From Clostridiaceae bacterium (lineage in GTDB: Bacteria > Bacillota > Clostridia > Oscillospirales > QAMX01): 14,296 bases of DNA. The notes below the pieces were generated by a model, which searched no databases, was not told where the DNA came from, and was given only the letters and a program-made list of their open reading frames with translations. The stretch covers positions 1 to 14,296 of the forward strand of contig JAEDGJ010000055.1 of NCBI GenBank assembly GCA_016297585.1, read 5' to 3'. The stretch's first letter is position 1; the number at the start of each line of letters is the position of its first letter. Shown here in pieces: positions 7,657 through 14,241 of this stretch. The translations under genes and the position numbers were made by a program.

Positions 7657-8559
7657 ATGGCAAAAAAACGAATCGGACCCGGACGTGCGGCCTTCAGTAT
7701 TCTCAACTATACCTTTTTCGCGCTCTTCACCTTCATCTGCATCTATCCGCTGTGGTACGTGTTCATCTATACCATCAGCGACCCCGCCAAGGTCGCGTCT
7801 CAGAACGTCGTGCTGTATCCGCTGGGCTTTTCGATGTATAACATCACCCGCGTTATGCAGCTCGACGGCCTGATGAACGCCTTCCTGATCTCCGTTGCGA
7901 GAACGGTGCTCGGTACCGTGCTGACGCTGGTCTCCTGCATGCTGCTCGGGTATGTGTTCTCGAAGGAGGATGTCCCGTTCCGCAAGCTGATGTACCGTCT
8001 GCTCGTCGTGACGATGTACGTTTCGGGCGGTCTGATCCCGACCTACCTCGTCATCAAGGCCTACGGACTGCTCAATACGTTCTGGGTCTACATCGTCCCG
8101 CCGGTTTCGGCATATTATGTCATCCTCATCAAGACCTATATCGAGCAGCTCCCGATTTCGCTGGAGGAGAGCGCGCTGATCGACGGCGCGAGCTATATCC
8201 GCATCTTCATCCGCATCATCATGCCGCTGTCGGTGCCGATTGCCGCGACCATCGCGATCTATTCCGCCGTCGAGCAGTGGAACGCGTGGTTCGACAACCA
8301 CATCTACACCTTCTCCAACAGCAAGCTGACCTGCCTGCAGTATCTGCTGTACAACTATCTGACCGAGGCCGAGCGGCTGTCGCAGATGCTCGAAAGCACG
8401 CATGTGACGCAGGAGATGGCCGAACGTGCCCAGAAGCTGACGCCGATGGGTGTCCGCATGACCGTCACGCTGATCACCGTGCTGCCGATTCTCTGCGTGT
8501 ACCCGTTTTTGCAGAAATACTTCATCAAGGGTATCCTGATCGGTGCGGTCAAGGGCTGA
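7657..8559 (+). CDS. ABC saccharide importer permease, LplC/YtcP type
   Basis: 300 residues, the usual length for LplC/YtcP. Membrane segments are visible at about 18-40, 77-101, 111-133, 144-160, 188-208 and 268-285. The EAA-type coupling loop is at about 169-193 (EESALIDGASYIRIF...IIMPL). The C-terminus YFIKGILIGAVKG is characteristic of this family. A GGGGAGGGG ribosome site lies just before the ATG. It is the last gene of the first importer operon; a strong terminator begins 24 bases after the stop. Confidence 0.94.
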   Translation: MAKKRIGPGRAAFSILNYTFFALFTFICIYPLWYVFIYTISDPAKVASQNVVLYPLGFSMYNITRVMQLDGLMNAFLISVARTVLGTVLTLVSCMLLGYVFSKEDVPFRKLMYRLLVVTMYVSGGLIPTYLVIKAYGLLNTFWVYIVPPVSAYYVILIKTYIEQLPISLEESALIDGASYIRIFIRIIMPLSVPIAATIAIYSAVEQWNAWFDNHIYTFSNSKLTCLQYLLYNYLTEAERLSQMLESTHVTQEMAERAQKLTPMGVRMTVTLITVLPILCVYPFLQKYFIKGILIGAVKG

Positions 8560-8582
8560 TTTTGACAGTTTTGACAGATTTT

Positions 8583-8624
8583 CGCGGGATTGCCGGCAAA
8601 CGCGGCAGTCCCGCGTTCTTTTTT
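8583..8624 (+). terminator. Rho-independent terminator of the first importer operon
   Basis: 8583-8595 pairs with 8603-8615 along all 13 positions (one T-G wobble) around a 7-base loop, and is followed at once by TTCTTTTTT. Two tandem copies of TTTTGACAG (8560-8568, 8569-8577) lie between the stop codon and the stem. Confidence 0.93.
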
Positions 8625-8636
8625 CCGGGCAGCCGG

Positions 8637-8665
8637 TTGCACTTTGCCGCCGGAGATGCTATAAT
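8637..8665 (+). promoter_or_regulatory. Sigma-A promoter of the AraC-family regulator gene
   Basis: TTGCAC at 8637-8642, a 17-bp spacer and a perfect TATAAT at 8660-8665. It lies only 13 bp after the preceding terminator, so the regulator is an independent transcription unit with a leader of about 28 bases. Confidence 0.78.
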
Positions 8666-8699
8666 TACGGATCATGGATGCGAAGGGATGTGAAACGGG

Positions 8700-9608
8700 A
8701 TGGATGCCGAATTCCGGAAGAGGCCGATGTATTCGTTTGAGTCGCACGAGGATGTCGAGATCGTCTGGGATAAGCGCTTTACCAGCGCGGATGTTGAGCG
8801 AAACAACCGGTATAACACCTGGTCGCTAAACTGGCACAGCGATTTCGAGTTCAAGCGCTTTTACAGCGGAAAAGCGGCGATCATCTGCGGCTCGGAGACC
8901 TACGAGGTCGGCGCGGGCGACATCGCCGTCATCAACCCGATGGAGATGCACACGCAGATCTACCTTTCCGGGGTGCTGCGCTACGATCTCGTGTTCGTCA
9001 ATCCCCGCGTCATCGCGTCCGGCATGGTCGGCGAGGAGAGCGGGGCGGACGCGCTGAGCCGGATGCGCTTCCCGACGGTGCTGCGGGACAATCCCCGCGC
9101 ATATGCGCTGTTCGGACGGTTTCTCGAGGAATACTGGAACAAGGAGCCCGCCTATGAGATGGCGGCCGAGGGCATTCTGCGGGAGCTGTTCGCGCATCTG
9201 ATCCGCACGGAGCTGCAGCAGTCCGTTTCGCGTGAGGATTACGAGTTCATGTACGGCAACGCGCGCCGGATCGCGCCCGCCATGCGCCATATCATCCGCT
9301 ATTATTACGAACCGGTCACGGTCGGCGAGCTTGCGGCGATGTGCGATATGACGCCGTATCACTTCTGCCGCGTCTTTCACCGGATGATCGGCTCGTCGCC
9401 GATGCAGTATGTGATGAAGCAGCGGATGCAGCAGGCCAGGCGCTGTCTGGAGTCCACGAAAATGACCCTCGGAGAGGTCGCCGAATCCGTCGGCTATGCG
9501 GACGAGGGGTATTTCTGCCGGCTCTTCAAAAAGACCTACGGCGTGACGCCCTCGTCGCTGCGGAAGGATACGGGATCGGAAAATAAAATCATTTTGCCAA
9601 AATCATAA
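8700..9608 (+). CDS. AraC-family transcriptional regulator with cupin-like sensor domain
   Basis: 302 residues, standard for the family. Residues about 42-105 resemble the AraC-type cupin ligand-binding fold (WHSDFEF, then VGAGDIAVINPMEMH). Residues about 195-290 hold the paired helix-turn-helix domain (VGELAAMCDMTPYHFCRVFH and LGEVAESVGYADEGYFCRLFKKTYGVTP). The start at 8700 has AAGGGA about 11 bases upstream; an ATG at 8674 is in another frame and the next in-frame Met is residue 10. It has its own promoter and sits directly before the second importer, which it probably activates in response to an intracellular sugar. Control of the first importer cannot be excluded. Confidence 0.93.
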   Translation: MDAEFRKRPMYSFESHEDVEIVWDKRFTSADVERNNRYNTWSLNWHSDFEFKRFYSGKAAIICGSETYEVGAGDIAVINPMEMHTQIYLSGVLRYDLVFVNPRVIASGMVGEESGADALSRMRFPTVLRDNPRAYALFGRFLEEYWNKEPAYEMAAEGILRELFAHLIRTELQQSVSREDYEFMYGNARRIAPAMRHIIRYYYEPVTVGELAAMCDMTPYHFCRVFHRMIGSSPMQYVMKQRMQQARRCLESTKMTLGEVAESVGYADEGYFCRLFKKTYGVTPSSLRKDTGSENKIILPKS

Positions 9609-9609
9609 C

Positions 9610-9631
9610 GCTCTTTTTGAGTCCAAAGAGC
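9610..9631. other. Small hairpin after the AraC gene, weak terminator or operator
   Basis: GCTCTTT at 9610-9616 is the exact complement of AAAGAGC at 9625-9631 around an 8-base loop. It begins one base after the stop codon but has no T-tract on either strand, so full termination is doubtful and read-through into the binding-protein gene is possible. Confidence 0.35.
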
Positions 9632-9663
9632 AAAATAATCCGACCGATAAGCAATATTGTCCA

Positions 9664-9692
9664 TTGTCACTTGTTACAAAATGATGTATACT
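9664..9692 (+). promoter_or_regulatory. Sigma-A promoter of the second ABC importer
   Basis: TTGTCA at 9664-9669, a 17-bp spacer and TATACT at 9687-9692. Initiation near 9699 gives a leader of about 60 bases. The -35 lies in the middle copy of three contiguous, imperfect heptamers (ATTGTCC, ATTGTCA, CTTGTTA; 9656-9676), which could be a regulator site or chance. Confidence 0.7.
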
Positions 9693-9703
9693 GACCATAG
9701 AAA

Positions 9704-9730
9704 CCCATAAAAAAGCACGGCTTTTATGGG
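9704..9730 (+). promoter_or_regulatory. 5'-leader stem-loop of the second importer mRNA
   Basis: CCCATAAAA at 9704-9712 pairs perfectly with TTTTATGGG at 9722-9730 around a 9-base loop. The predicted transcript starts only a few bases upstream, so this would be a 5'-terminal hairpin, an arrangement known to protect Firmicute mRNAs from 5'-end-dependent decay. The ribosome site CGGAGG at 9744-9749 is left free, so a translational switch is not obvious. Confidence 0.5.
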
Positions 9731-9757
9731 CAAGATTTCAAAACGGAGGCCAAAGAA

Positions 9758-11218
9758 ATGAAAAAAGCGTTCACCCTTGTTCTTGCGGCTGCCATGCTGC
9801 TCGCGCTTCTTGCCGGCTGCGCCGGAGGAAACGGAACCGCCACCACTGCGGCATCCACCACTGCCGCGGCGACGACTGCGGCTGCTACCACTGCTGCCAC
9901 TACTGCGGCTGCCACGACGGCGGCTGCGACGACCGCCGCGACCACTGCCGCGACGACTGCGGCCGACACCGCCGCTGCGACGACCGCTCCGGCCGCTGTG
10001 ACCGATTCTGCGTCCCTGCGCATGTCCTGGTGGGGCTCCCAGACGCGTCACGACGCCACCATCAAGGTGCTTGAAATGTTCATGGACAAGTATCCGAACA
10101 TCACCATCGAATACGAATATGCCGGCTGGGACGGCTACTGGGATAAGATCGCCGCGCAGGCGTCCGCGAACGCCCTGCCGAACATCTGGCAGCAGTCCGT
10201 CGCGTATGTGAAGATGTACGCGGAGGCGGGCCAGATCCTGGATCTGCAGCCCTACGTCGACGAAGGCATCATCAACCTTTCCGACTGGAGCGAGGCCGCG
10301 GTGGACGTGACCCGCATCGACGGCAAGCTCTATTCGCTGTCGCTGGGCAACGCCGCGCACTGCATGATCTACGATCCCGACCTCTTTGAGGAAGCCGGTG
10401 TGCCGCTGCCCACGATGGATTGGACCTGGGACGACTACAAGGCCACGGTGAAGGGCATTACGGAAGCGCTCGGCATCTTCGGCGACGGCTCGTTCCCGAA
10501 CATGAACTCCAAGGACGGCCTGCGCCACTATGTCTTCAGCCAGGGCTACTCGATGTACAACGAGGATCAGACCGCGCTGAACTTCCCGCAGGAAATGATG
10601 GTCGAGTATCTGAACTGGGAGAAGGAGCTGCAGGACGCCGGTTATATCGCCGACCAGGCCACCCAGAGCGAAATCACGACGAATGAAGCTTCCCTGATCG
10701 TCACCGGCGAATCCGCCATCAACAGCACGCAGAACTCCAACACCTGTGTCGCGCTGATGGAAGCTGCCGGCAAGTCGCTCGCGCTGGTTTGCTACCCGCA
10801 TCTTGAAGGCGAGACCCGTTGGGGCACCGTGCTTGCGCCGTCGCAGCTGATCAACCTCACCGACACCGGCAGCGATTCCGACAAGAAGGCCAGCGCGATG
10901 GTCGTCGACTTCATCCTCAATGACATCGACGCCAACATGATCCTGGCTGCCGAACGCGGCGTTCCGGGCAACAGCAAGGTCGCCGAAGCGGTCGCGAACA
11001 GCGATGTCGTCAGCGATTATGCGAAGATCACGATCAACTATGTCAACGAGGTGTCTCAGTACGCCGAGGCCGACCCGGATGCGCTGCGTCCCGCCGCCGA
11101 CGGTGAGATCATCACGATCTATAAGAACTACCACGATCAGGTCATGTTCGGTCAGATCAGCGCCGAGGATGCTGCCGCGGGATTCTTTGCGGAAGCGAAC
11201 GCGCTGCTGGCGAAATAA
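9758..11218 (+). CDS. ABC importer sugar-binding lipoprotein, UgpB/MalE-like (CUT1 type)
   Basis: 486 residues. The signal peptide ends in a canonical lipobox LLAGC with Cys21 as the predicted lipidated residue. Residues about 27-80 form a long Thr/Ala tether. The mature domain starts near residue 85 with SLRMSWWGSQTRHDA, the usual first strand of family 1 sugar-binding proteins, and continues with FMDKYPNITIEYEY and NIWQQ. An aromatic-rich body (WDGYWDK, WTWDDY) fits carbohydrate binding. CGGAGG eight bases before the ATG supports the start. It is not closely similar to the first binding protein outside the signal and tether, so the two importers are unlikely to be a recent tandem duplication. 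Two CUT1 permeases follow after a gap with a nested stem-loop. The substrate is unknown. Confidence 0.93.
   Translation: MKKAFTLVLAAAMLLALLAGCAGGNGTATTAASTTAAATTAAATTAATTAAATTAAATTAATTAATTAADTAAATTAPAAVTDSASLRMSWWGSQTRHDATIKVLEMFMDKYPNITIEYEYAGWDGYWDKIAAQASANALPNIWQQSVAYVKMYAEAGQILDLQPYVDEGIINLSDWSEAAVDVTRIDGKLYSLSLGNAAHCMIYDPDLFEEAGVPLPTMDWTWDDYKATVKGITEALGIFGDGSFPNMNSKDGLRHYVFSQGYSMYNEDQTALNFPQEMMVEYLNWEKELQDAGYIADQATQSEITTNEASLIVTGESAINSTQNSNTCVALMEAAGKSLALVCYPHLEGETRWGTVLAPSQLINLTDTGSDSDKKASAMVVDFILNDIDANMILAAERGVPGNSKVAEAVANSDVVSDYAKITINYVNEVSQYAEADPDALRPAADGEIITIYKNYHDQVMFGQISAEDAAAGFFAEANALLAK
9836..9997 (+). repeat. Thr/Ala-rich tether repeat in the second binding protein
   Basis: Codons 27-80 encode about twelve units of TTA, TTAA or TTAAA, longer than the tether of the first binding protein (33 residues). 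Synonymous codons are mixed throughout. The stretch produces long spurious open frames on the opposite strand. Confidence 0.85.
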
Positions 11219-11236
11219 GTTATTGCGTTAAATCGG

Positions 11237-11313
11237 GGCAAGCCGTTCTGAACGTCTCGCGGGGTCGGTCGGACAAAGACCGGCCCCGCGAAAAGAAGCG
11301 GGAACGGCTTGCC
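11237..11313 (+). other. Nested stem-loop between binding-protein and permease genes
   Basis: An outer perfect 12-bp stem (11237-11248 with 11302-11313) encloses a second hairpin of 13 pairs with one wobble (11258-11270 with 11278-11290) and a 7-base loop. The structure fills most of the gap of 131 bases. It ends in CCTTTGG without a true T-tract, so it is more likely an mRNA processing or stabilising barrier, or a partial attenuator, than a full terminator. Confidence 0.7.
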
Positions 11314-11349
11314 TTTGGTCATCGTTCGATTGAAAGGAGATAGCTTGCT

Positions 11350-12279
11350 ATGGCGGAAAAAGCGGCCGGCAGGAGCAGACGCGGGCTGACGCCGAAAGCG
11401 AAAGAGGGCATCACGGGGTATGTGTTCATTCTCCCGTGGCTGATCGGCCTTCTCGTTTTCACGGTTTATCCGATGTTTTCCTCGCTGTACTATTCGCTGA
11501 CCGACTATGACCTCCTGAATGAGATCAATTTTGTCGGCTTCAAAAACTACATCGATATTTTCACCAAGGACGCCCGCTTTCTCAAGAGCGTCAAGGTCAC
11601 GCTTACCTATACGCTGTTTCAGGTGCCTCTGAAGCTCGGCTTTGCGCTGTTTGTCGCGATGCTGTTCAAGGGCAGCCGCCGCGGCGTCAATGTGTACCGC
11701 TCGCTTTACTACCTTCCGTCGATTTTCGGCGGAAGCATCGCCATTTCGATCATGTGGCGTCAGATCTTCGGACGTACCGGCGCGGTCAACGGGATCCTGA
11801 AGAGTCTCGGCCTGATCACGACGGCGAAGTCCTGGATCGCGTCCCCCGACACGGCGCTCGGCACGCTGATTCTGCTGTCGGTCTGGCAGTTCGGCTCGCC
11901 GATGCTCATCTTCCTCGCGGGCTTAAAGCAGATCCCACAGTCCTACTATGAAGCGGCGTCGATCGACGGCGCGGGCGCCTGGAAGCAGTTTCTGCACATC
12001 ACGCTGCCGTCGCTGTCTCCGATCATCTTCTACAACTTCCTGATGCAGACCATCGGCTCGTTCATGTCGTTCACGCAGAGCTACATCGTCACCGCCGGCG
12101 GACCGGTCGACGAAACGCTGATGTACGCGCTGTACATCTATCAGACCGGCTTCACAAACTACCACATGGGCTACGCGTCGGCGCTGTCGTGGATCAGTCT
12201 GATCATCATCGGCATCATTACGGCCGTCATCTTCAAGACCTCCAACTACTGGGTCTTCTACGAATCCAAAGCGGAATAG
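11350..12279 (+). CDS. ABC sugar importer permease, MalF/UgpA-like
   Basis: 309 residues with six membrane segments. The N-terminus is a basic tail followed by GYVFILPWLIGLLVFTVYPMFSSLYYS, the typical first helix of CUT1 permeases, then FVGFKNYIDIF. The coupling EAA loop is at about 201-220 (YEAASIDGAGAWKQFLHITLP). The C-terminus after the last helix is short. AAAGGAG lies ten bases before the ATG. Its stop is 12 bases before the next gene, so it forms one unit with the MalG-like partner. Confidence 0.94.
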   Translation: MAEKAAGRSRRGLTPKAKEGITGYVFILPWLIGLLVFTVYPMFSSLYYSLTDYDLLNEINFVGFKNYIDIFTKDARFLKSVKVTLTYTLFQVPLKLGFALFVAMLFKGSRRGVNVYRSLYYLPSIFGGSIAISIMWRQIFGRTGAVNGILKSLGLITTAKSWIASPDTALGTLILLSVWQFGSPMLIFLAGLKQIPQSYYEAASIDGAGAWKQFLHITLPSLSPIIFYNFLMQTIGSFMSFTQSYIVTAGGPVDETLMYALYIYQTGFTNYHMGYASALSWISLIIIGIITAVIFKTSNYWVFYESKAE

Positions 12280-12291
12280 GAGGAAGCAGAA

Positions 12292-13140
12292 ATGAAAATC
12301 CGTACCAGAAAAATTGTCTCAACGATCTGCTTCCACACCTTCGTCATCGCGCTGGGCGTCGTCATGCTCTACCCGATCGTCTGGATGGTCGTCAGCTCCG
12401 TCAAGCCCTCCAATGAGGTGTTCAAAAACGCCGCGTCTCTGGTTCCTTCGGAATTCGTCTGGAAGAACTACGCCGACGGCTGGAAGGGATTTGGCAACGT
12501 CTCCTTTGCGACCTTCTTTAAAAACAGCTTCTTCGTCACGATCGTCGCGGTTATCGGACAGGTAGCCTCCTCGACGTTTGTCGCCTACGGCTTCACGCGT
12601 GTCCGCTTCCCGGGACGCAAGGCGTGGTTTACGATCATGATCATCACGATGCTGCTGCCCGCGCAGATTCTGCTGATTCCGCAGTACATCATGTTCATGA
12701 AGTTCGGCTGGATCGACTCCTATCTGCCGCTGATCGTTCCGTACTACTGCGGCTATGCCTTCTTCATCTTCCTGATCATGCAGTTCATTCAGGGCATCCC
12801 GAAGGAGCTGGACGAATCCGCCAATATCGACGGCTGCGGCAAGTTCCGCACGTTCTTCCAGATCATCGTGCCGCTGGCGCTGCCCGCGATCGCGACGTCG
12901 ACGGTGTTTGCGTTCTACTGGAAGTGGGACGACTTCATGGGCCCGCTGCTCTATCTCCAGTCTCCGTCGAAGTATACGGTGTCGATCGCGCTGAAGTGCT
13001 TTGCCGACCCGAACTCGGTCACGAACTGGGGCGCCATGTTCGCCATGTCCACGCTGTCGCTGATCCCGTGCTTTGTGATCTTCCTCTGCTTCCAGCGGTA
13101 TCTCGTGGACGGCATCTCGACGACCGGCCTGAAGGGCTGA
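12292..13140 (+). CDS. ABC sugar importer permease, MalG/UgpE-like
   Basis: 282 residues, normal for MalG/UgpE-type permeases. The first helix ALGVVMLYPIVWMVVSSVKPS is followed by WKNYADGW, a usual family feature. The coupling loop is at about 172-195 (ELDESANIDGCGKFRTFFQIIVPL), and the protein ends in YLVDGISTTGLKG, the classic C-terminus of CUT1 MalG-like proteins. AGGAGG lies just before the ATG. It is the last gene of the second importer operon, with a terminator 36 bases after its stop and no ATPase gene attached. Confidence 0.95.
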   Translation: MKIRTRKIVSTICFHTFVIALGVVMLYPIVWMVVSSVKPSNEVFKNAASLVPSEFVWKNYADGWKGFGNVSFATFFKNSFFVTIVAVIGQVASSTFVAYGFTRVRFPGRKAWFTIMIITMLLPAQILLIPQYIMFMKFGWIDSYLPLIVPYYCGYAFFIFLIMQFIQGIPKELDESANIDGCGKFRTFFQIIVPLALPAIATSTVFAFYWKWDDFMGPLLYLQSPSKYTVSIALKCFADPNSVTNWGAMFAMSTLSLIPCFVIFLCFQRYLVDGISTTGLKG

Positions 13141-13176
13141 TTTTCCTTTTCCGAAAATCGCATATCCGGGCTTTCT

Positions 13177-13219
13177 GCACGGCATCTCCGGGGGAAAACG
13201 GGGATGCCGTGCGCTTTTT
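13177..13219 (+). terminator. Rho-independent terminator of the second importer operon
   Basis: 13177-13189 pairs with 13200-13212 at all 13 positions (one T-G wobble) around a 10-base loop rich in G then A, followed by GCTTTTT. Confidence 0.9.
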
Positions 13220-13226
13220 CCGGGGC

Positions 13227-13255
13227 TTGAAAAGCCGGGGGAAATCGGGTATAAT
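13227..13255 (+). promoter_or_regulatory. Sigma-A promoter of the hydrolase operon
   Basis: TTGAAA at 13227-13232, a 17-bp spacer and a perfect TATAAT at 13250-13255. It begins 7 bp after the T-tract of the preceding terminator, so the hydrolase is transcribed independently of the importer. The leader is about 50 bases long. Confidence 0.75.
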
Positions 13256-13312
13256 CCTATACGGTGCGCAAAGCGCGGTACGAATCGGAAACTTTGGAAG
13301 GGGGACTGTGCA

Positions 13313-14014
13313 ATGGAGTGGAACAAGCTGCGGATCGACGGCATACCGGCCGTGCTGTGGGGAAAGGAGACCGGAAAGATCATCCTCGCCGCTCACGGCA
13401 GTCATTCCTCGAAGATCGACGACTGCATCTGCGTGCTGGCGCGGGAAGCGGTGCGCCGGGGGTATCAGGTGCTCAGCTTCGACCTTCCGCGGCACGGGGA
13501 GCGGGTCTATGAGACGGCGCCTCTCATGCCGGACGAATGCGTGCGGGAGCTGCGGGGGATGTATGCGTATGCGGCGGCGCGCGCCCGGACGATCTCCCTG
13601 TTCGGCTGCAGCATGGGCGCGTATTTTGAGCTTCTCGCGTTTGCGAAGGCGGAGCTCGAACGGGTGTGGTTCCTCTCGCCCGTGACGGATATGGAGCGCA
13701 TCATCCGGAATCTGATGGCGTACTGCCAGGTGACGGAGGAAACGTTCCGGGAAAGGGTCAGCATCGACAACGACATCGAGCCGCTGTATTATCCCTATTT
13801 TGACTATGTCCGCCGCCATCCGGTTACAGAGTGGCCGCACGACACCCGGATCCTGCGCGGTGAGAACGATACGATGTGCGAGCTGCCCCGCGTGCAGGAC
13901 TTCGCGGCGCGCTTTGGCTGCGAGCTGACGGAGCAGAAGGGCGGGGAGCACTGGTTCCATACGGAGGAACAGCTCGCGTTTTTCGGAAACTGGATCGGGG
14001 AGAGGCTGGAATGA
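13313..14014 (+). CDS. Alpha/beta-fold hydrolase, serine type
   Basis: 233 residues, a compact cytoplasmic protein without a signal peptide. The oxyanion region is LAAHGSHS (about 25-32), and SFDLPRHGER follows the next strand as in other alpha/beta hydrolases. The nucleophile elbow is G-C-S-M-G with Ser100. The likely acid is Asp186 in RGENDTMC and the likely base is His213 in GGEHWFHT (His216 is the alternative). The set fits a small esterase or peptidase-like hydrolase. Whether it removes acyl groups from imported sugars is speculation based only on location. A GGAAGGGGG ribosome site precedes the ATG. Its stop overlaps the start of the next small gene. Confidence 0.88.
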   Translation: MEWNKLRIDGIPAVLWGKETGKIILAAHGSHSSKIDDCICVLAREAVRRGYQVLSFDLPRHGERVYETAPLMPDECVRELRGMYAYAAARARTISLFGCSMGAYFELLAFAKAELERVWFLSPVTDMERIIRNLMAYCQVTEETFRERVSIDNDIEPLYYPYFDYVRRHPVTEWPHDTRILRGENDTMCELPRVQDFAARFGCELTEQKGGEHWFHTEEQLAFFGNWIGERLE

Positions 14015-14178
14015 ACCGAATCGACTGTCCCTGCAGGAAGAAAAGCTGCGCCCGGTACGGCGACTGCGCGGCCTACCGGGCGCATCACGAAGGCTCCCGG
14101 CGGCCGTGCTACTGCGAACGGAAGCCGAAATGGCCGTTTGGGAGACGGGTGCGGAAAGGACGGGACGAAAGAGTCTGA
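14011..14178 (+). CDS. Small Cys-rich protein, putative metal-binding, function unknown
   Basis: 55 residues. The ATG at 14011 overlaps the stop of the hydrolase gene (ATGA), with GGGGAGAGG just upstream, so translation is probably coupled. The frame is open further upstream, but that part lies inside the hydrolase gene and has no separate ribosome site. Six Cys (6, 8, 13, 19, 33, 35) and His25-His26 form a pattern C-x-C-x4-C-x5-C with a trailing HH and C-x-C, which suggests a small zinc-binding knuckle. The C-terminal third is strongly basic. I recall short proteins with a similar CPC...C...C...HH...C layout as uncharacterised in Clostridia, but no function is known to me. Confidence 0.7.
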   Translation: MNRIDCPCRKKSCARYGDCAAYRAHHEGSRRPCYCERKPKWPFGRRVRKGRDERV

Positions 14179-14194
14179 CCGCCGGGAGCAGAGG

Positions 14195-14238
14195 GCAAAA
14201 AAGAGAAAGCAGATATCTTTCGATATCTGCTTTCTTTC
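14195..14238. terminator. Bidirectional rho-independent terminator
   Basis: 14204-14217 pairs perfectly with 14222-14235 (14 bp) around a TTTC loop. On the plus strand the stem is followed by TTTCTT. On the minus strand it is followed by CTCTTTTTT, a stronger tract. It would end both the hydrolase operon and the convergent tRNA transcript, whose mature 3' end lies only six bases away. Confidence 0.9.
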
Positions 14239-14241
14239 TTG

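Noticed and set aside
9610..9631. Full rho-independent terminator after the AraC gene
   Set aside because: The 7-bp stem is not followed by a T-tract on either strand, so it was kept only as a weak hairpin.
9674..11134. Minus-strand open frame of 486 codons opposite the second binding protein
   Set aside because: Shadow; its Ser/Gly/Arg-rich end is only the complement of the Thr/Ala tether repeats.
4768..13140. Recent tandem duplication of one importer
   Set aside because: The permeases belong to different subfamilies (LplB/LplC versus MalF/MalG) and the binding proteins differ in length and sequence apart from signal and tether.
12624..13685. Plus-strand frame of 353 codons running from the MalG-like permease into the hydrolase region
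   Set aside because: It reads in the wrong frame through two real genes, a terminator and a promoter, and has no family features.
13876..14010. Longer version of the Cys-rich protein starting at 13876
   Set aside because: The extra part lies wholly inside the hydrolase gene and lacks a ribosome site. The ATG at 14011 has one and shows the ATGA overlap.
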